Source: Sclerodactyla briareus (taxonomy: Eukaryota; Echinodermata; Holothuroidea; Dendrochirotida; Sclerodactylidae). From it: 64,000 nucleotides of DNA. The notes under the pieces are model-generated. The model had not been told where the DNA came from, did not search any database, and worked only from the letters and a program-made list of their open reading frames with translations. Below are positions 11,761-25,000 of the stretch, in pieces (positions within the stretch are counted from its first letter, which is position 1; every line of letters starts with the position of its first letter). The translations under genes and the position numbers were made by a program. The DNA is taken from positions 62,001 through 126,000 of the forward strand of contig JAODTK010005882.1 of the NCBI GenBank assembly GCA_026419785.1. The letters run 5' to 3'.

Positions 11761-14296
11761 TCTATCCAGTTCATCTACATGATATCCTGTACTATGGAGT
11801 CAAACCCACATCACCCTATAGCTCCCCTCGTTGTCTGCATGAACTCCATTCAAGACAAGACAAAAGGAGGGGGAAGTTGTGGAATGTTACAGAGTAGCCT
11901 ATGAAATAAACAAAATAGCTAGATGAATGAACAAAACAAGTCTTTCATTTAGTTAGTCACCTTTTAGCTGAAAGGGAAGTTCTATTAGGTCTACAGAAAT
12001 AGGAGTGCTTGATCAACAAGATTTGTACTTACAGTGTTTTTATGCATTTGGATGAGTATACTATTATTTTCACATGAGACATGTGTTTATATACCATTCC
12101 TCCAAATCATATTTCTCTAAGTTCTTCCATTCACTGCATTTGGAAGCAATCTATCATCTCATACAACAAACCTTCTCATATGTACAAGATCTCTCATAAA
12201 CCAGAATCTTTTATAAACCTGTTACATGTAACAGCCGAAGATACCAGATGACTGTGTAAAGGGGTCAGGTGAACTGTCACTGTTGAGCCGTACTGTGACT
12301 ACATAACTCATCCCGGACATATGATTATTTTTCAGTACATTTACAACTTTTTTTTACTTACGACGAAGGAAACAACCCCAAATTAGGAAAGCAGTAATGA
12401 CCCTCCCAGTTATGACTTCAATTTGCCATTTGGTTCCATATTAAGAACCATTATGCACACACCCGCCCCATGCTAGGATTAACGCTATTTTTATGAGTTG
12501 GCCATATGTTGGCCATGTGCAGAGTGTTACGATAAACCAAAAGAAACAGAAGACCCCCATTCAAAACCTATATATGCCACAGTGATAAAGAACAGCGCTG
12601 GAACAAGTTCAGTAAATCAAATGAGGGGGGGGTGTGGGCAATGACTGTGAGTTCCATATCCAGGGCTCATGTCAACTGGTGGAGGGTATTTGAAGTGCAG
12701 AATGTTCCTTCAATTATTAATGGAGGAGGGAGTTAAGAGGAATGAGGTTATGAGAGGGCATGTGCTAGCAGAGTGGGGGGATGATTTACTGAAGCAATGT
12801 CACCAAGGATCCTCGACCGGCTGGCGGGTAGAGATGGGGTTTGTAGTTTAGTCTGATTCTTCAAAAACAAGATGAGACTTTTGGAAGGAAAATGGCCATA
12901 ATTCATAGATGGAAACAAGTTGGTTGCACTGAAGAGGAGGCTTACATGTGATTGAAGCCAATGGTTCAGCTCAGGGAGGTGGGGAGGTTGATATAATCCC
13001 CCCCCCCCAAAAAAAAAGATACGATATTTATAGACGGGCATTGATGAGCTAATCTTGCCAGTGTCAATCTCACAGATTCTTTTTTTTTTTTTTCCTGTTT
13101 CACCAGAAATTACTGCTCCCTGGTCATCAACCAGAAACAATTATGTTGTTTTTTTTGCTACTCATTAGAAAGCTCTACAGTTAATTTCAGCTTGATAGGA
13201 TCAAACATTCTAGACTTATGTGTACATGAATTGACCTCAGATGACTCTGGCTAACATGAAACATACACCATGAAGAACAAACATACTAAGTTTGCTCCAT
13301 TCATCAAGATCTGTGTCACAAGCTAAAACTGGCTAATATCCAATTTTTCAAGGTCTCTATCGTTTTTTCAACAGAAGAGGACAGAGCATCACTGGACTTA
13401 ACACGTTCATTAGTCAGTATTTCTGATTTTGATTCCAGAACTGACCCTCAAAACAATGGGAACACACAAACCCGTGCATGAGCATTACCCACCAGGCCCT
13501 CAAGTTATCATGTTCATAGGCAGAGCATGATGGTCACACATACAGACAGCATGATTATATCGATTCCTCAACATTACTCAAGGAATCAAGATGCAAATCT
13601 GACTGAAGCTGCAGTGCTATATCTCTGTGCCCGAACGAAAACCACTTACTGCATGACAAGACCACATATGTTGGTTTAAAAATATCACATAACATATTTC
13701 AAGCAGCACTACCACACATGCTCCCCCCCCCCACCCCGCCCCACAATCTACCATTTGTGCCCATAGCCGGGTACTAGTAATTAGGTGGATGAATATTATA
13801 CGGAAGTAATATAGGTATGAATACGACAACATACCTAAAAATACTGCTGTGACAAGTTCCAGATGGGAGAGGCTAAATCATGCAGACAATACCATACTGG
13901 GTGCGTAAGTTATATCTTGAGGGGCAGTGGCTTCTATCCAGGGTTCTCATTCATATCCAGGGATATTTTGTGGTTGGTGTGAAATAGAGAGAATACAGGC
14001 AGACAGGATGCAACAGTGAAAAAAATATCTCCTCTGAATATGCTTCAATAACTGTAGCTAGTTATGTATCAGCACTGTGCATGCCTACTGTATTAGTGTT
14101 GGTATAAGGAGAACCTAGTCCAAGGTACAGTATGCTGTCTTTCATTCGGGTGGTGGTCTCAGAACTATATATCTATGGGCTGTTAAATTCACGAAGAGCC
14201 TGTGAAGTGCAAGAACAACTGTTGCACACAAAAAATTGTTTTACAGCATATTCCCATCTATCCTAACCCATGGAACAGCCGTTCCAAAATTGCAAT
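11760..14296. other. SMARCC 3' flank, no gene recognised
   Basis: The part just below 14,297 would be the 3' untranslated region if E21 is right; I see no AATAAA on the minus strand within about 600 bp. The rest has a family A copy (13,150-13,590) and C-runs at about 12,999 and 13,724. Confidence 0.4.
13150..13590 (+). repeat. Family A repeat, degenerate copy
   Basis: Carries 'gaaagctctacagttaattt', 'gaccctcaaaacaatgggaa' and the end hairpin GATTCCT...AGGAATC at about 13,561-13,588. Confidence 0.6.
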
Positions 14297-14480
14297 TCAG
14301 TGCTGTAGCTTGGATAAGGGCACATCAGCAAGCACAAATGAGCTGAGTAACTGACTTTGACTTCTGCAGATGGTTTGTGTGGTCTGTGGTTTGATTGGTG
14401 GCACGGTTTCGCTCATCACCGGTTGGCTCTCATCAGTCTTCTCTGGTGGTTTGTCCTCGCTGGTTGGTTCTGCACAGCCT
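14297..14480 (-). CDS. SMARCC: SMARCC last coding exon E21
   Basis: TTGTCTCACAG acceptor, then an open frame to a TGA at 14,297-14,299: [34 protein letters not shown], ending [11 protein letters not shown]. The composition continues that of E20. In strict phase from E20 another frame would be used ([11 protein letters not shown]), which soon stops, so a one-base indel near the start or an alternative end is possible. No AATAAA on the minus strand was seen close by. Confidence 0.55.
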
Positions 14481-16062
14481 CTGTGAGACAACAATACAGG
14501 GTTTGGGGGATGCTAATGAATTGATTTCATTCATACAACGCAAATTTAGTTTAAATATTGCCATCAAACGGCTATCGTTTTACCACTTCCGATTAACTAG
14601 GAACCCCCAATGACATTGCCAAAGAGTCTATTTACTTTGCGAATCACATTACACAACGATGCGGCGTCTATATAGGCTTGCACAAAGCGCGTCGCTGATA
14701 GTCTACAAATATGCATAAAAATGATTGTCTCAACCCATCGCGTCCTCTGTGAGCAACGCCCATTACATTGCGCATGGAATACATTCCACCACGCGTGTTA
14801 TCTTGCTCTACTTGCGTGAATGATACATGGACATTCTTTTTGAAACGTTCGAATACTAAGCTTGTGCATGTGCTCTGGTATCGCGTCCAATTTGTGACAT
14901 ATAATGCAAAATGGATCTCTCTCTTCACCATAGCCCATATGAATTGTGCGTTCCATTTTTAACGTTGTAAACGTGTGTGACCTTCACAACATCAAAATTC
15001 CCATACACCAGTTATCGCCCCTGCTGATCTACTGTGGCTTACATTACACCGGCAACGTGCCACTTGAACTTCGTTCGGTTAATCACGGTCAGCTGACCTG
15101 ATTCAGCCATCAACGGGGTATTTATTGATAGCAAGAATGAATGAACAGTCACTAATTATCAGTCACATCTAATAATTGAAAGAATTGCAGGTTAGAGGAA
15201 CCAGACAGGCCAGAGGCTTAGATCCTTGACTCTTTCTGATAACTATAGCAAACTCAAGGACAAAGGAGATTTGTAACAGCTCATTGTTGGGAAAAACATA
15301 ACCATTATGACCAATTTCCCATTTTTTTCACCTACCAATAGGGTTCCTATACTGTTTATAAGATAGCTACACACTAATTTCAAGGATTTCAGACTTTGAC
15401 TCTGGTGACCCCAAAACATAGGGTTCCAGTACTCAATCATGGGGACGGAAATACACATACCAAGTAATGATTCATTCATCAGGTGGGTTGGTTATCGGGT
15501 TTCACAAAGAAAAATTGGTCAAAATTATTGGAACTTTTCACAAATGTTCTAGTCTATAGAACAAAAATCACCCGACCATACCCAAACACAAATAAGGTAC
15601 CTGTTACTCCCCGTAAGAAAGCTACACACAGACTTGAAACCCGATCAGACCAACCATTCTGGACTTATCGTGTTCACAAGGTTTCAGACTTTGACTCTAG
15701 TGACCTCAGATGACTTCTGACTTGACCCCAAAAACAATAGGGTTCATATACTCATAATGGGACAACACATACCAAGTATGAGCTCCATCCACCAGGTGGG
15801 GTCGAGTGAATTGTGTTCAAAAGCAATGCGTCACAACATCAAACACACCACACACTGGCATGACTGAAAGATTCCGATTAGTCAGGAATCAAAATATATA
15901 TAATGACACACACATGATATTAATAAGGCATTACATCACTGTCTAAAGTAGAACAAAACACTTCTAGACAATACGCCTGATCACTGGAAACATGTTACCT
16001 CACTGATGATCATATCAGCAAAGGTCCCTAATCGGCACCTGGTGGGGTGTCGGGGTGGGGGA

Positions 16063-16096
<34 letters not shown>

Positions 16097-19000
16097 AGAG
16101 CCAATTTCATTGCTCAAGAACACAATGGAAATATAAATTATTCCCCTACTCTCAATTTTTGGATCCCAGTCTGGGGCTATAATCAGACCAGGTGGGTTGG
16201 GGAGTGTAGGATTTTTAACAACTGTGTCGGTTCAAAATTATTCTTATTAGTGGGGGATTCTTGCAGAGCAGAGCAGAGAGGACCAAAACCTATTCAAGCT
16301 TGGTGAAGTGCGGATCTGGATACTCCACTTTTTGTCAGCTGCGAATACTCCACTAGGTACCTGGAATAAGGCAATGCCTCTTTGGCGGTACCTCAATGTG
16401 AAGATGGAGGTAATCACATAAATGGCAACAGACAAATCGCCATCCCCTATTTTTCGCTGCTACAGTCTCTGATCTTGTGCTTGCGCCTTGTGAAGAAAGC
16501 AGCAAGTACTGTTGTCTTTGGTAAGCACCTGTTCCGGGATTCGCTTCCTGTCTTCCGGGTTGGAAGGCCAATGCTCTAACCACAGCGCAACCTATTAATA
16601 TTGAGTTATCGTCAATGTACATAATATTACATACCCAGAATAACCTGTGTCCAGTATACATATCCTTCTGTCCTCAAATACAAACCACCACACCCCAGGT
16701 TGATACGCCTCTAATAACACAATCATACTACCAATACCACTTTTCTTTCTTCCTTTCTTCGTCCTCAACTACACACAACATACACACCTTGTTATAGGAC
16801 ACTCTAATAAACACAATCATATACCACTTTTCTTTGTCCTAACTACACAGCAAACATACACACATGTTATAAGACCACTCTAAATAACACCATCAATACA
16901 AACATACACACATGTTATAGACACTCTAATACAAACACCAATCATATACCCCACTTTTCTTTGTCCTTCACTAACACACCAACATACACACATGTTATAA
17001 GACACTCAATAAACACAATTCAGTCAACATAAACACCATGTTATAGGACACTCAATAAACACAATATATACACTTCGTCTTTGTCCTCAACTACACAACC
17101 AACCTCCCACATTTATAGGAACACTCTATAATCATATACCACTTTTCCTTCGTCTGTCCTTAACTACACACCACATACACACATGTTATAGGACACTCTA
17201 ATAAACACATCCATATCCTCTCTCTGCGTCCTCACCTACACACCAACTCCACACATGTTAGAAGACACTCTAATAAAAACAATCAATACCACTCTTCTTT
17301 GTCCTCAACTAAACACAATCTTACCAACATACACACACCCCACGTTATATGTGTTCGAGGGCATACACAATCGCATCCTTCTCTTGGTTGGGCAAGCAGC
17401 TAGATTTTTTATTTTTCTTATACTCCATTAATATTCTGTGCTTGTTTTTCCTTCTTTCCCCCCTTGTGGGTTCCATTAGTTCTACCCTTCCATGTTATGC
17501 AACACATTTGTAATATCATTACGTTTCACACGCATCTTACACAATTTACAACACCCATTTACAAGCCTTTTTACACACATGGTCTTTTGTGTTTCTTGCC
17601 ATTCTGCTAGGTTTGTATTTTTGTTTTCTACATTTTCAATTGTCCTATATTCCGTATGTCTATATATATCTTATGCAAGCGTGTAATATCCAATACTGGA
17701 TGAAATAAAGTTTATCTATCTACATTACACTCCAATCAACAATCACGTACCACTTTTCTCAGCTGTGTCCATCTTCTCATCTCCATCTCCAGATGGCCCC
17801 CAGGGGTGAGTCCCCAGGAGCAGCATCCCCAGAGGGTGCAGTCTCCCCTGGGGTTGGCCGTTCTGTTTTCTCACCCTCTCCCCCTTCTTCTCTGGGTCCG
17901 TCTCTCCATCGGTACTGGCGCCTGGCTGCTGATCTATCATCAAAGAAGTTTCAAGTCTTCAATGAAAAAGTTGATGCAACTTGATGGCCGGCACTGATTT
18001 TATTCAACAATCCACAAAATCCCCCCCCCCTCCATCCTCCGCATTTTTTCCCACTTCAGTGGCGGCCCCTGAGATAATATTCTGTTACATTAATTGGAAT
18101 TCTCAAAGTATATATATCCATGGAAGTGCTCAATGGACTTCACAGAAATCACTCTGGACATGGAAAATCATGCATGTCTTCTTCCCAAGATCCTGCTTAC
18201 TGGCAGTCATTCATTTGTAAATTCTTCCAAGGAGCGTCCCCTAACCAGCTGATAATCTCAAGTTACCATGTCACTCCTGATAAGATAGGAATGGGGGGGA
18301 ACATAGCTACCATTGGAGATGGGTTGGGTGTTTGAAGGACATCTACGGTCCATGTGTGCAGACTGACTCATTACAATCAACAGTGACCGTTGATACAAAT
18401 GGAAGCATGGGCGTTTACAGATTATTGTCATACCTTTAGGGGGAGCGTCTCCTGCCCCCTGTTGTGCCTGCTGGGCCTGCATGGCTGCCACAGTCTGTGC
18501 ATGCTGCCTGGCCCTCATCCAGCTACCCTGAGTTGCTCTTGGTGGAATTGCTGCCGGTCTGCTAGCAGCTGTTGTCTCTGGTATTCCAGCTGTCAGAAGA
18601 ATCCAATAGTTTTCACAGCCTGGGAAGTTTTTCTCAAGTGACACATCAATTGTATCACAGATAGATATAGATGATAATGTCACATCAACATATGAGGCAG
18701 CATGATGTAAGACATCTAACTCCTCCCAAGAATAAAAATAATTTACTTAATAGTTGTGTTTTAATGGTTTACACTGCTCAACTCACCAGAGTCAGTTTTA
18801 CCCAAGCCAATGAGATGGTTACTAATTACAAACCTTAACCAACTGGATGTATTATTCAATCAGAGTATTTCGACCTAATACTATCGTTTCAATTCATCAT
18901 CAACAGATTTTTTCTTTCAATACAATAATTACTACAGTATGGTGGCTTCTTCGCTGGAAAGGAGGACATGAAATAAAAGCTGAATGGAACCATGTGCAAT

Positions 19001-22000
19001 CATTAGAACATTGATGCATGGAACTAGTACTTGTTTATGATTAAATGCATTGTACCAACTAAGTGATATTGGGGCAAAGAGCAAAAATACATGCTCACAA
19101 ACACCCCATTACAGGAATCATGGTAAGATTTTTTAGTCATCTGATGATCATCAAAGACAACTTAAGTTTTGAATATATTTTCTTCCAGACCCTTAGTCAG
19201 CTTTTCACTATGTGTCAATTGAGACACACAAAATCACTAAGTCGGTCAGAGAATGCAGGTAGTTCCTTCGGAAACCATGAGCTTCTATCAGGATGGATAT
19301 GGTACATACATACAGACAGACAGACAAATACAAAACAAATAAGCTACTATGTCAATTCTTGAACAAAGTTCAGGCAAGAGAAGAAACCAGAAAGCCAAGA
19401 GGCTTAGTGATTCCTTGACTGCCTTCGTAACCTTTCACTTAAAACTTTGTTAACCGCGGATTACCTTTGACTCGACTCCAAGGAATTTGTGGATTACAGA
19501 CTGATAATGCCTGTTGGAATTACTTATAGATACTTTCAACAAGGAATAGCAAAGCATCAAACTTTGACCTCTCCTGAGGCCAGCCCCAAAACAATAGAGA
19601 CCATGTTCTTTCTAAGATAAACCCACATACCACGCATGAATTATTGTGTTACTAAGCAAAAATTGGTACGGTGTATGAAAAATCTCTCCCCAAAAATGAC
19701 TCCAGTCTACACCAACATTAATGGGGTTATTGTGCTCATCATAAGAAAGCTGCATACCAAATTTCACCTTATGCTCTTCACAAGCTGAAATTGCCCAAAA
19801 TATAAATTTTTCAATCTTTTGCCCAAAATGACCCCTGGTCTACACCAAAAACAATAGGTGTTTGTATTCACCAAATTTTAAATTGATTGGACCAAGCGTT
19901 CTGGATGTATCCTCTTCACAAGATTTCCAGGCTATGACTATTATGACCTTTGACCTGACACCAAAACGATAGGGATCATGTACTCATCATGGGGAACCCA
20001 CATACCAAGTATGAGCTTCATCCATCCAGGTGGGTCGGAGTTATGCTCTCACAAGCAGGCGTCACACACACACACACATACATACACACACACTGTCATG
20101 ACTGCAAGATACCCTGACTGGAGTCAAGGATCAAAAACAACTCTTCTCTTGGAAATTTGAAAATACAAACAGCAACAGGGTGCACCTAAACTTACAGCTT
20201 CCCTCTCCTTGTCCATGATGGTTTCAAGTTCTCAAAGTGCCTCCAGGTTAACGACAGTTTCTTCATCTGTGTCTCCACCAACAGCGCCACAGCGCTTGAT
20301 CTTTCTCTCCTCGACAGCGGCCAGATGCTGGGTAAAGAAAGAGAGAGAGGAGTTAGGATGTCCAACATAGCTCACCATGGTGTAGCCGATATTGTTGAAG
20401 TACAATGGTCATGCAACAGAGCATCTTCAAACTGACACAGATGAAAAGAGGACATGCAAAAAACCCATAACCAACCAGAAAGCCAAAAGGCTTAGTGATT
20501 CCTTGACTCTTTCTGATAACCTATAGCAAGACTCGAGGACAAATGGGAGATTGTACCAGCTCTTTGTGGGGAAACACAACGTCTGACAATTTCTCATTTA
20601 TTTTTACCAAAACAATAGGGTTCCTATACTCTTGATCAGATAGCTACACACTAATTTCAAGGATTTCAGACTTTGACCTATGGTGACCTCAAATCAATAG
20701 GGTTCATTATCGGAACACAACATAACAAGTTAGAGCTTCATCAGCCAGCAGGTTGGGTCGAGTTATCATGTTCACAAGCCTAATGGCCAACATATTGACT
20801 TTTCACAATTTTTTTATTTTCGATTAGAATTCTCCCCTGACCTATACCAAAAAAATAGGGTCCTGTACGCCCCCTAAGAAAGCTACACCAACACCAAATA
20901 TCCCCCGAGTCGACCCACCATTCTGGACTGTTCGTGTTAACAAGATTTTTTCAGACTTTGACCTCTGGTGACCTCAGATGACCATCTGACCTGACCCCAA
21001 AACATAGGGTTCATGTACTCATCATGGGGAACACACACACCAAGTATGAGCTTCATCCATCCAGGTGGGGTCGAGTTATCATGTTCACAAGCAAAAATTT
21101 GCCAAATTATTGACCTTTCACAATTTTTTTATTTTCGACCAAAATTCACCCCGACCTATACAAAAACGTTAGGGTTCCTGTACTCCCCGTAAGAAAGCTA
21201 CACACCACATTTGAACCTGATCAGACCAACCATTCTGGACTTATCGTGTTCACAAGGTTTTCAGACTTTGACCTCTGGTGACCTCAGATGACCTCTGACC
21301 TGACCCTGAAACAATAGGGTCGATGTACTCATCATGTGGAGCACACATACCAAGTATGAGCTTCATCCATCCAGGTGGGGTCGAGTTATCGTGTTCACAA
21401 GCCAACTTGGCCAAATTAATTGACTTTTCACAAATTTTCTATTTTTGACCAATTTTCACCCAAACGACAACCAAAAACAATCAGTTTCCTGTACTCCCCA
21501 TAAGAAAGCCACACCACTACATTTGAACCCAATCAGACCAACCATTCTGGACTTATCATGTTCACAAGGTTTTCAGACTTGACCTCTGGTGACCTCAGAT
21601 GACCTCTGACCTGACCCCAAAAAACAATAGGGTTCATGTACTCATCATGGGGAACACACATACCAAGTATGAGCTTCATCCATCCAGGTGGGGTCGAGTT
21701 ATCGTGTTCACAAGCCAAAAAATTGGCCAAAATTATTGACTTTTCACAATTTTTTTATTTTCGACCAAATTCACCCACTAACTACACCAAAAAAAATAAC
21801 TTCCTGTACTCCCCATAAGAAAGCTACACACCAAATTTGAACCCGATCAGACCAACCATTTGGACTTATCGTGTTCACAAGGTTTTCAGACTTTGACCTC
21901 TGGTGACCTCAGATGACCTCTGACCTGACCCCCAAACGATAGGGTTCATGTACTCATCATGGGGAACACACATACCAAGTATGAGCTTCATCCATCCAGG

Positions 22001-25000
22001 TGGGGTCGAGTTATCGTGTTCACAAGCCAAAAAATTGACTTTCTGAATGTGACTGGATATAAGACCACCAAATAGTTACGCTTACATGACCATTGTACTT
22101 TAACTATTGATCTTGAGTAGGTTGGAGGATACAGAATGAAGATGCCAGTGAACTGATTACTTTCTTAAGTTTGTGTTAAAAACCATCTTACTTAAACCTT
22201 GCAAGACTATGAGCTGCTGCGAGTGCAGATACATCATTGTTGTCAGTTCCCGCCAGTATTGTTACCTACCCAAAAACTGCAGTGCATGTATTACTGACAA
22301 ACCAGACGAACCTAAGCCATGACTGCAGCTGCAGCCAGTGCAGCTGACCCATCAATGGTCTGCTCATGTTACATACCTCATATACTGCAGTCATTGTGTT
22401 AACGACACCCAGACTTACCTTAGCCTTGACTGCAGCTGCAGCTAGTGCAGCTGACCCCTTCATTGACAGTTTGCTCATGTTACATACCTCATATACTGCA
22501 GTCATTGTGTTACTAAGCTAACCTAAGCCATGACTGCAGCTGCAGCTAGTGCAGCTGACCCCTTCATTAACAGTCTGATCATGTTCATTACACCTATATA
22601 CTGCAGTCATTGTGTTAACGACACCCAGACTTACCTTAGCCTTGACTGCAGCTGCAGCCAGTGCAGCTGAAGCGCGTTGCCACGTTCCCTTCCTTGAGAG
22701 TCTCCTCATCGTTCTTTGACTGCTCTCAGGTTTCTTCCTTCGGGGGCGGGAGCTTTCTCCTCCGCACCTTTCTTTCTTGGGTTCGATCTGGTCTCCATCA
22801 GTCTTGCTCTCCCCATACTTCTCTTGAGGATTTCTCTCGTTGGAAAAGCATGGGGAATTCATTTGTTTATTTTTTCCATCTGCTACAATTAGTAGTAGTG
22901 GTATCAATTTCAGGTGAGTGTCATCAGTGATCCTGCAGCAGACATACGACATAATTTACCAATCTACACATTTTGCAGGTTTTCCAAAGGTTCACTGACA
23001 TCCTGCTTTCATTCATAGTTTCCTCTGTCCCTATTAAGTTGTTCAGGCCTCCACAGCAAAACATCCCGTCACATTCCGACTATGTGTAGCAGAATGTTCA
23101 CCTCTTCTTTTGACATCTATTACTCTCCACAATTTATACTACAGAATACTACGTTATCATGGCTTCTCCAGTGAACACTTCGAATTTCTCAACAACAATA
23201 CAGCTGTTCTATTGTCATTTCTTTTTGCTCCATGGTCCATTATATGCAATCAATCAATCTCACTGCTGATAGCCGGTGTTTGGGCCTTTTGCCTACCCCC
23301 TGTGATGTGGGGTTGCCAGATTTGCCCACAGTACTCCCCCCCTGCAGGCTGATATCAGCCTCCATATACATCAGCTATTGTCTACCTCCATACTCGAGGT
23401 GTACTGATACCAAGGGTGACTTTAGTGAGAACTGGGACCGGGTACATCTGAGAGGATGGACAATTCAAGGTGTAATTTTGCCATTAGGTATCAGACGTTT
23501 TACTGCATATGGGCATCAATCTATAACTAGACATGTGTAGGCGGGTAAACCTCCAACGTGTATTTCCCTGCAAAAAATGACCTTAGTGGACCTCGTTTGA
23601 AGAAGCACATTAAATATTATGTCTATTTGACCTTCTGGTGACTTTGCATATGCCCTACTGTGTTCAGGACCAACTGTCCGAGTTTCGTTACAATCCGACA
23701 AAGTTAGATAAACATGAAGTAGAACCCAAATTTGGCCTCTGGTATGTTGAAATCACCGTCATGTTGTTGGGGATCAACTTTTGTCCCCACTCACCTAGTG
23801 TTCATGTATATCGGACTAAATCTGATTTTTCGCAAACCAAACACAAATTTTCACTTTTGTCACCTGGAATCACTGTCCTGATTTTCGGGACCATTGTTTG
23901 CCCCCATCCACCAATTTCAATGTAAATTGGACAAACCCTAAACTCAAACGCGTATTTACGTGTAAAACCTGCAAAATAGAGGGCTAGAAGACACTGAAGC
24001 AGATGCCCCCCCCCACAAACCTTTTCGAAATCATCCAAGATTTTTATTAGACGGATATGTGGGACCAAGTCAGATTGATTGAAAAAGCGTTTATTGCGTC
24101 TGCGGAGATGGCGGATACACCCCCAAAACCAAATAAAACCCAAACACTTAAAAGTGTTGCGAAGATATAATCACTCTTGTCTGAATCTGATACTGGTATT
24201 CATTATAATATTATAAACCGAACGGGTTTTATTACAGATTGCCAGAATTCACTTTTCCCAGTTTTTCGCGTCCTGTTCTAGTCCTCAGCTGTTGCTTCAG
24301 TTTTCTCAGCGTGGTCCCCAGCTCATCTGCTGGTGTTCTCAGTGGGGGCAGCAGACGTTTCCATGGGTTCTGTGGCGTCTGTGCTCTCTGACGATGCATC
24401 TGTGACCTTCTTCTCCTCCTCAGTATCTTTTGTCTGCTCCTGATTCAAGATGTTAAATGAAACACATGATCTGAAGAGCATTGGACACCCCTCATCTTGT
24501 ATCCCCAGAAGATTACCGAAGGCCAATGGTCATGTAAAAGATTCGCTTGTAACAGCACAGGCGAAAATAGGACATCTCAAAACCTCACACCCCGAACTTG
24601 GAGGTTCTATCATGTTGCTTTGTTGAGATATTTTAATTTACTCTTGAGAATTTTGATGCAAAGGTTGCCCATAGACACTACACAGTGAATGCTGCATTTT
24701 TGGCCTGATTACCGAACAATGAAATGTTATTCACAGAAATCAATGAGTTATTCTCCTTCAATTTTGTTTGCGAACAAAATTTTGAGATTCCTATTCAGAT
24801 CCCATCTATAGTTTGTTTGGTACAAGATTTTAAAAGTATATGTTTCACATTGACTTTGTATTAGAGGGGAATCTGCGTTCCCCCCATGATGTCACAAGGC
24901 AGATTTTTCAAAAGCTGATTGTGCCTTATCGGTGCACTCGAATCGGCTGAAATTAACAAAGAAAGTACAAAGTCCCGTCATAATTACATGACATGGGCCT

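Noticed and set aside
16530..16590. Functional tRNA gene
   Set aside because: Only the A- and B-box parts are tRNA-like; the acceptor stem does not close and a SINE body follows.
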